Source: CAUZIB01 sp963663925 (lineage in GTDB: Bacteria; Acidobacteriota; Vicinamibacteria; Vicinamibacterales; UBA8438). Taken from it: a stretch of 64,000 bases of DNA. Location of the stretch: the NCBI GenBank assembly GCA_965237405.1, contig OZ250139.1, positions 3,596,001 through 3,660,000 of the forward strand, written 5' to 3'. A program made the translations under genes and the position numbers. The notes below the pieces were generated by a model, which searched no databases, was not told where the DNA came from, and saw nothing but the letters and a program-made list of their open reading frames with translations. Shown here piece by piece: positions 41,214 to 49,313 of this stretch (its first letter is position 1; each line of letters begins with the position of its first letter).

Positions 41214-42464
41214 ATGACTCTACGATGCGGTTGTTCACGACGTGATTTTCTTCGGCGAGGGCTTTACGGCATCGGTATCGGTGCCGGTCTTCCAACGATT
41301 CTTAATCGCACGTCGGCCGCGCTTTCCGCCGAGGCGATCCGTGGGACGAGCATGGAGGCTCACCCCGAACGAATCATGGTTGTTGTTGAGCTCTCGGGCG
41401 GAAACGACGGTCTGAACACGGTTGTGCCATACGGTGATTCGGAGTATTACCGGGTCAGGCCCAACATCGGCATCCGGGAATCTGAGTTAATCGGCGTCGA
41501 GCCGGGGCTTGGCTTCCATCCGTCGCTGGTTGGGTTCGAGCGACTCTACAAAGACGGGTACATGGCGGTCGTTCACGGCTGTGGATATGAGAATCCTAGC
41601 CTTTCGCACTTTTCATCGATGGACTACTGGCACACCGGGGTGCCGAATGGCGGCGCCCCATTTGGGTGGCTGGGCCGGCTGGCCGATGGCGCATATGACC
41701 ACAATGCTGAAGGTAACGTCATCGTCAATATCGGATCGCGGCAAGCGCTAGCGGTACAGAGCCGGCATCATCCGCCGCTGGTGTTCAACCATCCAGATGA
41801 GCTTCGGCGCATCGGAAGGACGGAGGAGACCGGTGCGTTGTCCCGCGTGGGGACTGTCAAATCCACCGATAACTCGACCCTTGAGTTCCTGAAGGCGACC
41901 GCTCAGAACGCGACCGAGAGTGGCGAAGTCGTCCGGCAGGCGGCGGCTGCCTACCGAACACCGATTGACTACGGGATCGGAGGACTCTCAGGATCGCTGC
42001 GCCGTGTTGCCGCGCTCATTGCGGCGGACCTGCCAACGCGACTCTACTACGTGAGCTATCAAGGAAACGCATTCGATACCCACGTGCACCAGCCCGATCC
42101 GCATGCCCGGCTGCTTGCCTATACCGCGGACGCTGTGCGCGGTTTCATCGAAGATCTGGAGCGCATCGATCGGGCCGGTCAGGTTGCGGTGATGATGTTT
42201 ACCGAGTTCGGGCGTCGGGTCGAGGAGAATGCCAGCCTAGGAACCGACCACGGTACAGCGACGCCGATGTTCATCTTCGGGACCGGCGTGAAAGGGGGGA
42301 TGTACAGTCGGCATCCGAGCCTGACCGATCTAGACGATGGAAACCTGAAGATGACGACCGACTTCCGTCGCGTCTACGCGACGATGGTAGACGGGTGGCT
42401 CGGCTACCGTGACACCGCGTCGATCTTAAGGGGATCGTTCCGGACGTTCGACATGTTCACGTGA
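41214..42464 (+). CDS. DUF1501 Tat-exported protein
   Basis: 416-residue protein with a twin-arginine signal (CSRRDFLRRGLYGIGIGAGLP). The body has the DUF1501 sulfatase-like features VVVELSGGNDGLNTVVPY, MMFTEFGRRVEENASLGTDHGTA and FIFGTGVKGGMY. Its biochemical role is unknown; it regularly accompanies DUF1800 proteins, suggesting joint work in the periplasm. The ATG at 41214 follows CAGGGAGCATCCC. Confidence 0.9.
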   Translation: MTLRCGCSRRDFLRRGLYGIGIGAGLPTILNRTSAALSAEAIRGTSMEAHPERIMVVVELSGGNDGLNTVVPYGDSEYYRVRPNIGIRESELIGVEPGLGFHPSLVGFERLYKDGYMAVVHGCGYENPSLSHFSSMDYWHTGVPNGGAPFGWLGRLADGAYDHNAEGNVIVNIGSRQALAVQSRHHPPLVFNHPDELRRIGRTEETGALSRVGTVKSTDNSTLEFLKATAQNATESGEVVRQAAAAYRTPIDYGIGGLSGSLRRVAALIAADLPTRLYYVSYQGNAFDTHVHQPDPHARLLAYTADAVRGFIEDLERIDRAGQVAVMMFTEFGRRVEENASLGTDHGTATPMFIFGTGVKGGMYSRHPSLTDLDDGNLKMTTDFRRVYATMVDGWLGYRDTASILRGSFRTFDMFT

Positions 42465-42499
42465 GTAGAAACGCTGCCTTCTGTCTCCTTCTTCCCCCT

Positions 42500-43888
42500 C
42501 TAATTCAGGCCCAGCCTTTTCGCCTTCTCGATCAGCGTCGTTCGCTTGATATTCAACAGTCGAGCCGCCTGTTGCTTGTTGCCTCCAGTGCGCTCAAGTG
42601 AGTTCTGGATCAGTGTGCGCTCGGTATCCCGAAGATGCCGTTGCAGGTCGAGTCCGGTTTCCGGTAGTGCCGCGCTGGCACTCACGACCGCCGCTTTGTC
42701 GGCACTGATCTCTACCGGTAAGTCATCGACATCGATTTGGCGGCGACCAGGAGTGAGTATCAGCAACCGTTCGATCATGTTCTCGAGCTGGCGGACGTTA
42801 CCAGGCCAGCGGAAGGCCATCAGTCGTCGCATCGCTTCCTGAGAGAAAATCACATTCCCTCGTGGCGGCTCCAACGCGGAGCCAAGATCCTGCAGAAAAT
42901 CACTCACGAGGAGCGGGATATCTTCACGCCGTTCCCGAAGCGGCGGTAAGCGAATGGGGATGACGTTAAGTCGGTAGAAAAGGTCCTCACGAAATGTGCC
43001 GTCTTTAACCATTTGATCGACGTCGGAGTTCGTTGCCGCAATCACTCGAACGTCGACGCGAATGGGCTGGTTGTCGCCAACCCGTTCGAACTCCCGTTCC
43101 TGTAGGGCTCGGAGCAACTTAGGCTGAAGGCCCGGACTCATCGTTCCAACTTCATCGAGGAACAGCGTGCCGTGATTAGCTTGTTCGAGCCGGCCTTGGC
43201 GGGTACTTACGGCGCCCGTGAATGCGCCGCGGACGTGGCCGAAGAGCTCGGCTTCCAAGAGGGTCTCGGGAATTGCGCCGCAGTTCAGGGCAACGAATCG
43301 GTGATTCCGACGGGGGCTGTTGTGATGAATGGCTCGAGCAACCAACTCCTTACCCGTCCCGGTTTCGCCGGTGATGAAAATGGTACTCGATGTTCCGGCT
43401 ACGGTTTTGAGCGTTCCGAATAGTCGACGCATCGTGTCGCTCCGTCCAACGATACCTTCGAAGCGATACCGCTCTTGGAGTTGAGACAGGAGATAGGCGT
43501 TCTCAGATCTCAGGCGCCGCTGCTCGAAGGCAGACGACAGGATGTGCAGAAGGTGATTAAACTGAAAGGGCTTCATGATGAAGTCACTCGCGCCGCGCTT
43601 GATGGCCTCGACGGCGTCCTTCACGGTGCCGTAGCCGGTGACGACCACCCCAACGATGTCTGGGTACTGTTCGAGCGCCGTCCTCATTACGGCGGTGCCG
43701 TCTATCCCGGGGAGCCGCAAATCTGTAATGAGCGCATCGAACGCGAAATTCGCCAGGTGCTCGAGCGCGTCCTCTCCAGCGCCACACTGCACCACGTGGT
43801 ATCCATGCTCGGCTAAACGCTCAGCGGTTACTTCACGGAGCGCTGACTCATCTTCAACTAGGAGAAGATGCACTTCTTTTTCAGTCAT
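42500..43888 (-). CDS. NtrC-family sigma54-dependent response regulator
   Basis: 462-residue regulator. The receiver domain has the phospho-acceptor Asp56 (ALITDLRLPGID). The AAA+ domain has Walker A GETGTGKE (173-180), the sigma54-contacting GAFTGA (221-226) and Walker B GTLFLDEVGTM. The Fis-type HTH ends the protein (RTGGNKQQAARLLNIKRTTLIEK). It should activate sigma54 promoters when phosphorylated. The hybrid kinase at 45.9-47.4 kb is a candidate partner, though not adjacent. Confidence 0.94.
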   Translation of the reverse strand: MTEKEVHLLLVEDESALREVTAERLAEHGYHVVQCGAGEDALEHLANFAFDALITDLRLPGIDGTAVMRTALEQYPDIVGVVVTGYGTVKDAVEAIKRGASDFIMKPFQFNHLLHILSSAFEQRRLRSENAYLLSQLQERYRFEGIVGRSDTMRRLFGTLKTVAGTSSTIFITGETGTGKELVARAIHHNSPRRNHRFVALNCGAIPETLLEAELFGHVRGAFTGAVSTRQGRLEQANHGTLFLDEVGTMSPGLQPKLLRALQEREFERVGDNQPIRVDVRVIAATNSDVDQMVKDGTFREDLFYRLNVIPIRLPPLRERREDIPLLVSDFLQDLGSALEPPRGNVIFSQEAMRRLMAFRWPGNVRQLENMIERLLILTPGRRQIDVDDLPVEISADKAAVVSASAALPETGLDLQRHLRDTERTLIQNSLERTGGNKQQAARLLNIKRTTLIEKAKRLGLN

Positions 43889-44150
43889 TTACAGATGTGG
43901 CAGTATTTTGACGATCGGGTCGGCCGGCGTCAAGATGCGCGAACTTGTCGGCACGGCGATGGTAGGGGACGTGTCTGATCGGAGCATCTGTAGCCGGAGT
44001 TCGACCTTACGATGCGGTGCCTAACTTCCGGGTTCGTGACGTGGTGCTACAGGTTGTGCGGAAGCGTGCCGATACGACTTCTCGAGGGCAAAGTCAGCGG
44101 GTCGCTTCGCAACGGCCCGCCGAGCGTGGTCGCGAATTCACATAGGTAGA

Positions 44151-44378
44151 ATGACGAGTGAAGCGATGATTGTCGACAGAAAAACCATTTCAATCATGAA
44201 GGCGTGCGACCTCGTCGGCGTAAGCCGGCGGACGATCTACAACTGGATCGGAAGTGGTAAGGTCGAGTACGTTCGCACGGCAGGCGGTTCCGTTCGTATC
44301 TTCGTGGATACGCTCTGGCGCAAGCCTGAGGACACAAGTCGGCGCCAGCCCATAGGCGAGCTGCCACGACTGGGGTAA
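44151..44378 (+). CDS. small MerR/excisionase-type HTH protein
   Basis: 75-residue protein. MKACDLVGVSRRTIYNWIGSGKVEYVRTAGGSVRIF is a complete winged-helix motif of the MerR/excisionase/BldC kind (about residues 16-51). The tail is short and basic. The function is probably DNA binding, target unknown. The stop codon overlaps an ATG (TAATG at 44376-44380), suggesting a coupled downstream gene, where the kinase-like fragment lies. Confidence 0.7.
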   Translation: MTSEAMIVDRKTISIMKACDLVGVSRRTIYNWIGSGKVEYVRTAGGSVRIFVDTLWRKPEDTSRRQPIGELPRLG

Positions 44379-44424
44379 TGGCCGACCAGTCGACGGTTTT
44401 TCCTACCCCGGCGTCCTTCCGGTC

Positions 44425-44629
44425 TTGGCTGGCGAAAGGCCTGCGCTGCTCACATTGCTGCATCAGCTGAACAATCAGCTCGGGATCGTTCTCGCGAACG
44501 CCGAGTTGCTGGAGGCGAAGCTGAGGGACGACGAGTCACGCGCGCGCCAGTCAGATCGTCAGCAGCGCAGTGGATGCCATTGGGGCTGCCAGAGACATCC
44601 GGCACCGAACAACGGAATCCACCGACTAG
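44425..44629 (+). pseudogene. frameshifted histidine-kinase DHp-like fragment
   Basis: One frame (from TTG 44425) reads PALLTLLHQLNNQLGIVLA followed by NAELLEAKL, a good match to the histidine-phosphotransfer helix of sensor kinases (HELNNPL type). At the CG tract around 44539-44548 it shifts by one base into a frame reading ASQIVSSAVDAIGAARDIR and stops at 44629. Joined, the pieces make a DHp-like two-helix domain of about 68 residues with no ATPase domain. It is either a decayed gene or an assembly error. The start is uncertain; the ATG at 44378 is out of frame with the first part. Confidence 0.5.
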
Positions 44630-45054
44630 CGTCACGAGGCCGACAAACATCGGAATCAGGCGTTACATGCACCGAACGATCTGGCTGATGGATTGGCCAG
44701 GCCGCATCCTCAATATGTCGGTGGCACGATAACGCACTGGAGCCAACGAGTCCCTGTTTGCCTCTGACTCACCCACTACACCACCACTAGGTCGTCATAT
44801 AGTTGACGAAATGTCGGCGTAAGTGTCGTAAATATGACACACGTGGTACTAAACACAGCTTGAATCTGCGTATCATTACACAGTCATGAATATGTACAAA
44901 CACTTTAAATATAACTATTTAAATGATGAAATGAATATTTCTTGGCTTCTTCTATCTGAACGCTACGCTGCTGGCATCCCACTTGCTTTTAGGACAGTGC
45001 ACGGTGACGGATCGGACGGAACGCACCGGGAACTTCCGAAGGGAGTTGGAAATT
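44630..45054. other. regulatory region upstream of the FliA-like sigma gene
   Basis: 425 bp with no supported gene, becoming AT-rich from about 44880. It contains the two dyads described separately. A weak TAAA-N14-GCGTATCA (from 44850) resembles a sigma28 promoter. A plus-strand frame at 44886-45224 overlaps the sigma gene out of frame and is rejected. Confidence 0.5.
44792..44840. promoter_or_regulatory. tandem operator-like dyads upstream of the sigma factor
   Basis: Two 18-bp dyads share GTC-N7-TGAC: the first, TCGTCA-6-TGACGA (44792-44809), is perfect; the second, GTGTC-8-GACAC (44823-44840), is also symmetric. Their centres are 31 bp apart, three helical turns. This looks like a pair of sites for one dimeric regulator. 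Confidence 0.5.
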
Positions 45055-45882
45055 ATGCAGAAGCAGTCAACAGCGGATGCACAACAAGACCGCATTACGG
45101 CGAGCATGCCGTTCGTGCAGACTTTAGCTCGCCGACTGGCCACCTCCATGCCGAACTCAGTCGACATAGGCGATCTAGTTCAAGACGGCATGATTGGCCT
45201 CATCGACGCCGCCAATCGATTTGATGAAAAACGCGGGATTAAGTTTGAGACGTTTGCCGAACGGAGGGTTCGCGGGTCAATGATCGATGCGCTTCGTCGG
45301 GACGCGTGGCCGCGTGGCGTCCGTCGGATTCGGCGTGAGCTAGAAGTTGCTCGTGAGCATCTGCGTAACGAGATGGGTGGCGAGCCATCACTTGCCGATA
45401 TCGCCAAATACCTGGACATGGACGAGGCAAGACTCAGCCGTACCATCGTTCGCATCAACACCATTGAGTCGACGTCACCCCTTGTGTCGGCGGACGATGT
45501 TGATGAGGCTAACCTGCCGTCTGTTTTCGTTCCCTCCGAACCACCTGCGCCCGACAAGGCCTGCGAGCAGAGAGAGGTGCAGGATCGCCTTCGCGGCGCT
45601 GTTGCGGCATTGCCCCAGCGTGAGCGGAAGGTCATCGGCATGTACTACTTCGGAGATGTCACCATGAAGAAGATCGGGGAGGCGATAGGTGTCAACGAGT
45701 CTCGAGTGTCCCAGCTTCATGCTCGTGCGATCCAGCGCTTGCGGAAGCTTGTCGGGTCTGACCTGGCACCTGAAGAGCTGACATCAGCCTTGACAAAGGC
45801 CACGCCGATCAGGATGGTGAAGGCTAACTTGAAAGTTGCGAGCGTCCTGAAGAGACGCTCTCGGCACGCTCCGGCTCGATAG
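45055..45882 (+). CDS. FliA/WhiG-like sigma factor (sigma70 group 3)
   Basis: 275-residue sigma factor. Region 2 reads DLVQDGMIGLIDAANRFDEKRGIKFETFAERRVRG with RGSMIDALRRDAWPR, the FliA hallmark; region 3 follows, and region 4 has LPQRERKVIGMYYFGDVTMKKIGEAIGVNESRVSQLHARA. About 35 residues of basic tail follow region 4. I start at the ATG at 45055 with GGGAG upstream; a frame from 44983 is longer. No flagellar genes are in the window, so the regulon may differ. Confidence 0.88.
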   Translation: MQKQSTADAQQDRITASMPFVQTLARRLATSMPNSVDIGDLVQDGMIGLIDAANRFDEKRGIKFETFAERRVRGSMIDALRRDAWPRGVRRIRRELEVAREHLRNEMGGEPSLADIAKYLDMDEARLSRTIVRINTIESTSPLVSADDVDEANLPSVFVPSEPPAPDKACEQREVQDRLRGAVAALPQRERKVIGMYYFGDVTMKKIGEAIGVNESRVSQLHARAIQRLRKLVGSDLAPEELTSALTKATPIRMVKANLKVASVLKRRSRHAPAR

Positions 45883-45898
45883 CCCATCGGGGAGGGCA

Positions 45899-47449
45899 CT
45901 AGTCGATAACTTCGCGAGCGACGCGAAGCAGATCTTCAAGGCGAAATGGCTTGGCGAGCCAGCGGCAGCGGGTTTCTTCAAGAAACCGCTCAGCATCAGT
46001 TCCCGCGACGTCACCGGTCACGAACACCATCCGGCGAGCAAGTGCCGGTGCAGTGTCCTGAATTCTCCGATACAGCTCAGGCCCGTCCATCTTAGGCATC
46101 TTGAGGTCGCAGATGAGCAGGTCGTAGGCCTGGTTCGCGATTTGTCCGATCGCTTCTTGTCCGTCGGACGCTCGATCAACCCGAAACCCAGCGTCTGTCA
46201 GGGCTTCCGATACCGCAGTGGCCAATGAGGGCTCATCTTCGATAACCAGGACGTGTAAACCTCCCGTATCGATCGAGGCCGCCTGCGGTGTGCCTGAAGA
46301 ACTGGCGTTACTGATAGTCCCGTCGGTCGGGAACTCGACGAAGAAGGATGCGCCATGGCCGGGCTCTGACTCGATACGGATTTGGCCGCCGTGTTCTTGC
46401 ACGAGGGCATAGGCAACCGTCAGACCTAGGCCGGTTCCTGTCCCGACCGCTTTGGTAGTGAAGAACGGGTCGAAGATTCTTGCCTGGACGTCCGCCGGGA
46501 TACCAGGTCCATCGTCGTTTATCTCTAGCATTACGGCCCCGTGTTCCTCGTCGTACCATGTCCGCGTCACGAGCGTGCCATAACCGTTTCTGGCGAGCAT
46601 AGCCTGCTCCGCGTTGATGATCAGGTTGAGAAGCACCTGCTTGACGTGGTGTGGATCGGCGAACACGTGTGGAAGCCCGGTCGCGAGTGCGTCGATGGTT
46701 CGTACGTTAGAGACTCGCTGGTCGTAGGCACGAAGGGCCAGCGTTTCGCGAACGACCTGATTCAGGTCGATTTGTGCCCGTGTCGTGTGCCGCTTCCGTG
46801 AGAACGCGAGAAGACTCCTGACGATTTTCGCCGCCCGTTCAGATTCACTCAGGATAGCCTCGATTCCTCGCTTCGTGACATCGTCGAGCGTGCGATTGGA
46901 GAGTCGTTCGGACCATGTGAGAATGGTGGCGAGCGGGTTATTGAGTTCGTGCGCAACACCTGAAACGGTCTGTCCCAGAGCAGCAAGCTTTTCGGCCTGT
47001 AGTAGCTGGTGGTATAGGTCCCGTCCTTGATCCTGAAGGCGACGACGCTCACTTACGTCTCGGATCAGAGCCCGAAGCTGACGCCCGTCGTTACCAGAGT
47101 TGGTGTCGACGTGCGCCGTCACCTCCACCCAGAAGGGAGTGTCATCAGCTCGACGAAGACGGAGCACGTAGTCGGACACCGTACCGTCCCGTGCCAATCG
47201 CTCGAAGAACGCCGCTCGTGCATCGGAGTCTACGAATCGCTCGGGTTCGAACGGGCGCACGGCAGCCGCATCCGCTTCCGGCGGATGCCCAAACATCAAC
47301 TTTAGGTGGGGATTTGCTGCGATGGTCGTGTCGACGTCCCCGTGGAGCGTGCCGAAGTAGATGCCTTCGTGGACGAAATCGAAGAACCGAGTGAGCGCCT
47401 CAGGCGAAGGCGGAGTAGAAGTGGTCACGCGTGCAGCGCGAGCTGACAC
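45899..47449 (-). CDS. hybrid sensor histidine kinase with C-terminal receiver
   Basis: 516-residue soluble kinase. A PAS domain (about residues 15-135) precedes the DHp helix with His167 (SGVAHELNNPLATIL). The HATPase domain has NLIINAEQAM, DDGPGIP and GTGLGLTVAYALVQEHGG. The C-terminal receiver domain has Asp448 (LLICDLKMPKMDG). No transmembrane segment is seen, so it senses a cytoplasmic signal. It converges with the sigma gene (16 bp apart). Confidence 0.94.
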   Translation of the reverse strand: MSARAARVTTSTPPSPEALTRFFDFVHEGIYFGTLHGDVDTTIAANPHLKLMFGHPPEADAAAVRPFEPERFVDSDARAAFFERLARDGTVSDYVLRLRRADDTPFWVEVTAHVDTNSGNDGRQLRALIRDVSERRRLQDQGRDLYHQLLQAEKLAALGQTVSGVAHELNNPLATILTWSERLSNRTLDDVTKRGIEAILSESERAAKIVRSLLAFSRKRHTTRAQIDLNQVVRETLALRAYDQRVSNVRTIDALATGLPHVFADPHHVKQVLLNLIINAEQAMLARNGYGTLVTRTWYDEEHGAVMLEINDDGPGIPADVQARIFDPFFTTKAVGTGTGLGLTVAYALVQEHGGQIRIESEPGHGASFFVEFPTDGTISNASSSGTPQAASIDTGGLHVLVIEDEPSLATAVSEALTDAGFRVDRASDGQEAIGQIANQAYDLLICDLKMPKMDGPELYRRIQDTAPALARRMVFVTGDVAGTDAERFLEETRCRWLAKPFRLEDLLRVAREVID

Positions 47450-47507
47450 AGATGATTATACCGCGTGGATTAACCAGCCGCGCCGTCTTTTGAAACCGCC
47501 ACAGCGG

Positions 47508-48128
47508 CTAATTGGAATGGGACGGTGGCGCTGGGGTTGGCGTCTGACGGGGCGAGTTGGAGTACTGCGCTTCAACCGCCGTTCGGATATCCCGCACTGA
47601 AGCACCAGACGCGTGTAGCTGCTGTGACTGATGTGCGATATCAACGCAGATGATGCACGCCATCCCGTGCGTGTCCCACTCTCGCACGCTGCCATCGGCG
47701 TTTCGTGACTCGACGAAGCAGTCGGCGTTAGCAGAGTGACCGGAGGTCTCACACCCACAGAAGCATGGGATGTACTCGGCGATGTTAGGGTTATTCGCGA
47801 TGAACGCGTAGGCCCCCCGGATGACCTCGGGTGGACGGGGCACAAGGTTTGGTACCACCGGTAGAGCAGGCAGTGGCGCGCCAGGCGGTGGCTTCGGCGA
47901 CGCTGGTCGCGTCGGCACCATCGGCGCCTCGGCCCTGGGCGTTGGCTCGTCCGGCGCCGCGGTCTCATTTCGAGCGGAATCACTAAATGGCTCGGGAACC
48001 GACGATGGTGATGGATAGAGAACAAACGCTGCCAGCGTCACGACAGCGACGATCCCTGCAATCAAAAGCCACGGCGGACCGCCTTGCCGCGGAGCGTCCG
48101 GCACCGTTCCTACCTGACTGAATTTCAT
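47508..48128 (-). CDS. membrane-anchored PCYCGC-motif protein
   Basis: 206-residue protein with one N-terminal helix (WLLIAGIVAVVTLAAFVLY), a long proline-rich linker, and a C-terminal domain with YIPCFCGCETSGHSANADCF then HGMACIICVDIA, matching the PCYCGC-motif family of unknown function. Six cysteines and nearby histidines suggest a metal or redox site facing outside. The ATG at 48128 is chosen over GTG 48140. It lies 58 bp upstream of the hybrid kinase on the same strand. Confidence 0.82.
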   Translation of the reverse strand: MKFSQVGTVPDAPRQGGPPWLLIAGIVAVVTLAAFVLYPSPSSVPEPFSDSARNETAAPDEPTPRAEAPMVPTRPASPKPPPGAPLPALPVVPNLVPRPPEVIRGAYAFIANNPNIAEYIPCFCGCETSGHSANADCFVESRNADGSVREWDTHGMACIICVDIAHQSQQLHASGASVRDIRTAVEAQYSNSPRQTPTPAPPSHSN

Positions 48129-48258
48129 CTTTGAACCCACAAAGGCATCTTACCGCAAAAGTTAGGACACTGGCGCCGGTGAGTCTGCATCAGAAATCGT
48201 AGAGGTCGCCAGCGAACGTTGCAGTTCGAGCCGGACCGCCTCGGCCTAGTCCGCGCTG

Positions 48259-48726
48259 CTACTCGCCGGTTCCTTCTTTTCGGGGACTCAACGCGAAGGC
48301 CATCGTTCCCTCGACGACAACTTCGTTGCCGACCCGTGCGAATCCCTTGAGCCGTCCCATCCGACTGCGCAGCCGGTCGACCGTCACTTCGATCACGACG
48401 ACGTCACCCGCGTGGACCGGTTTGAGATAGCGTACGCGATCGATGCCTAAGAAGTACGGCAGCCGCTCTCGATTTTCAGGCTTGGCTAGAATCAGAATCG
48501 CACCAACCTGCGCGACCGCCTCGGTCAAGATGGTCGGGGGAAGCACAGGAGGTTCACCGGGACGGTGTGCGAGGTACCGTTCGTTAAGCGACACATTCTT
48601 TATGCCGACAATGCGCTTGTCTTCCTCGAACTCGGTAATCCTGTCGACGAGGAGAAATGGGTACCGATGCGGCAGGATTCGCTCGATGGCCGCGTTGTCG
48701 AGAGGAAGACTTAGATCAGTTGTCAC
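48259..48726 (-). CDS. fabZ: 3-hydroxyacyl-ACP dehydratase FabZ
   Basis: 155-residue hotdog-fold dehydratase of fatty acid synthesis. The motif ERILPHRYPFLLVDRI is near the start, the catalytic His lies in LAHRPGEPP, and the catalytic Glu in LPPTILTEAVAQVGAIL; FLGIDRVRYLKPV follows. The usual HFPG-x-P is changed to HRPGEPP. The GTG at 48724-48726 is used; the longer open frame upstream does not look coding. It is not embedded in an lpx cluster here. Confidence 0.9.
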   Translation of the reverse strand: MTTDLSLPLDNAAIERILPHRYPFLLVDRITEFEEDKRIVGIKNVSLNERYLAHRPGEPPVLPPTILTEAVAQVGAILILAKPENRERLPYFLGIDRVRYLKPVHAGDVVVIEVTVDRLRSRMGRLKGFARVGNEVVVEGTMAFALSPRKEGTGE

Positions 48727-49016
48727 GATGCTCAGTATAACCAAGTGTGGAAATCGGTCACGGGGAATCGTCTCTTCCCCAGGTGACGGGGCACTGCGAT
48801 ACCAGTGTCTGCCTGAGTTAACGTATCCCGCTGATTCCGCGTGACCGCTCATATCGAAATCAAATCCTATACCAGCACGGAAGGCGCCACGAGGCGGTGC
48901 TTTCTGCAAGATCTCGGCTGAGTCGTCTTGCTCTGGTGTCGCTTTCTTACCTCAGAAGGGGACTGAGACCGATTGTTGCCGCCTACCGTCCTAACGACTA
49001 TGGAGGGACGAAATCA

Positions 49017-49121
49017 ATGATTAAGCCGTCGCGAGATCAGAGCAATGCGCAGTGGGTGATTCTACTTTTCGTGTGGGTCCTCATCATCACCGCGGCGTTT
49101 CTAGAATCAGCCGTACAGTAG
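49017..49121 (+). CDS. 34-residue single-pass membrane microprotein
   Basis: A tiny gene with a strong ribosome binding site (GGAGGG, 9 nt before the ATG). The protein has a hydrophilic head (MIKPSRDQSNAQ), one transmembrane helix (WVILLFVWVLIITAAFL) and a short tail (ESAVQ). A perfect 8-bp hairpin (49160-49180) follows 38 bp downstream without a T-run. No homologue is recognised; the helix and ribosome binding site make it credible. Confidence 0.6.
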   Translation: MIKPSRDQSNAQWVILLFVWVLIITAAFLESAVQ

Positions 49122-49159
49122 GTGGAATGCATACTTGCTCAGGCGGGAGCATCGAACAT

Positions 49160-49180
49160 CTTCTCGGCTTGCCCGAGAAG
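49160..49180 (+). other. hairpin downstream of the microprotein gene
   Basis: CTTCTCGG and CCGAGAAG pair perfectly around a 5-base loop. It may terminate or stabilise the microprotein transcript; there is no T-run, so an intrinsic terminator is doubtful. Confidence 0.4.
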
Positions 49181-49313
49181 CTACATCGGCGTCTCGGTCG
49201 ATGACGAGGCTGTGGAGACTCATGTTCCCCTACTGGTGAAAGAATGGGAGCAAGGCACAAAGAAAAACCCGCCAAGGAATAGTACTGCGATAGAGTCGAG
49301 CTGAGGCGAACGA

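Noticed and set aside
44650..44760. Possible sigma54 promoter (TGGCACG-like at about 44716) upstream of the sigma gene
   Set aside because: The GG-to-GC spacing is one base short of the required N10, and the -12 element is poor.
44886..45224. 112-codon frame from the AT-rich leader into the sigma gene
   Set aside because: It reads the sigma factor coding region out of frame.
49122..49304. 60-codon frame starting right after the microprotein stop
   Set aside because: It contains the hairpin at 49160-49180, lacks a ribosome binding site and has no recognisable features; it remains possible but weak.
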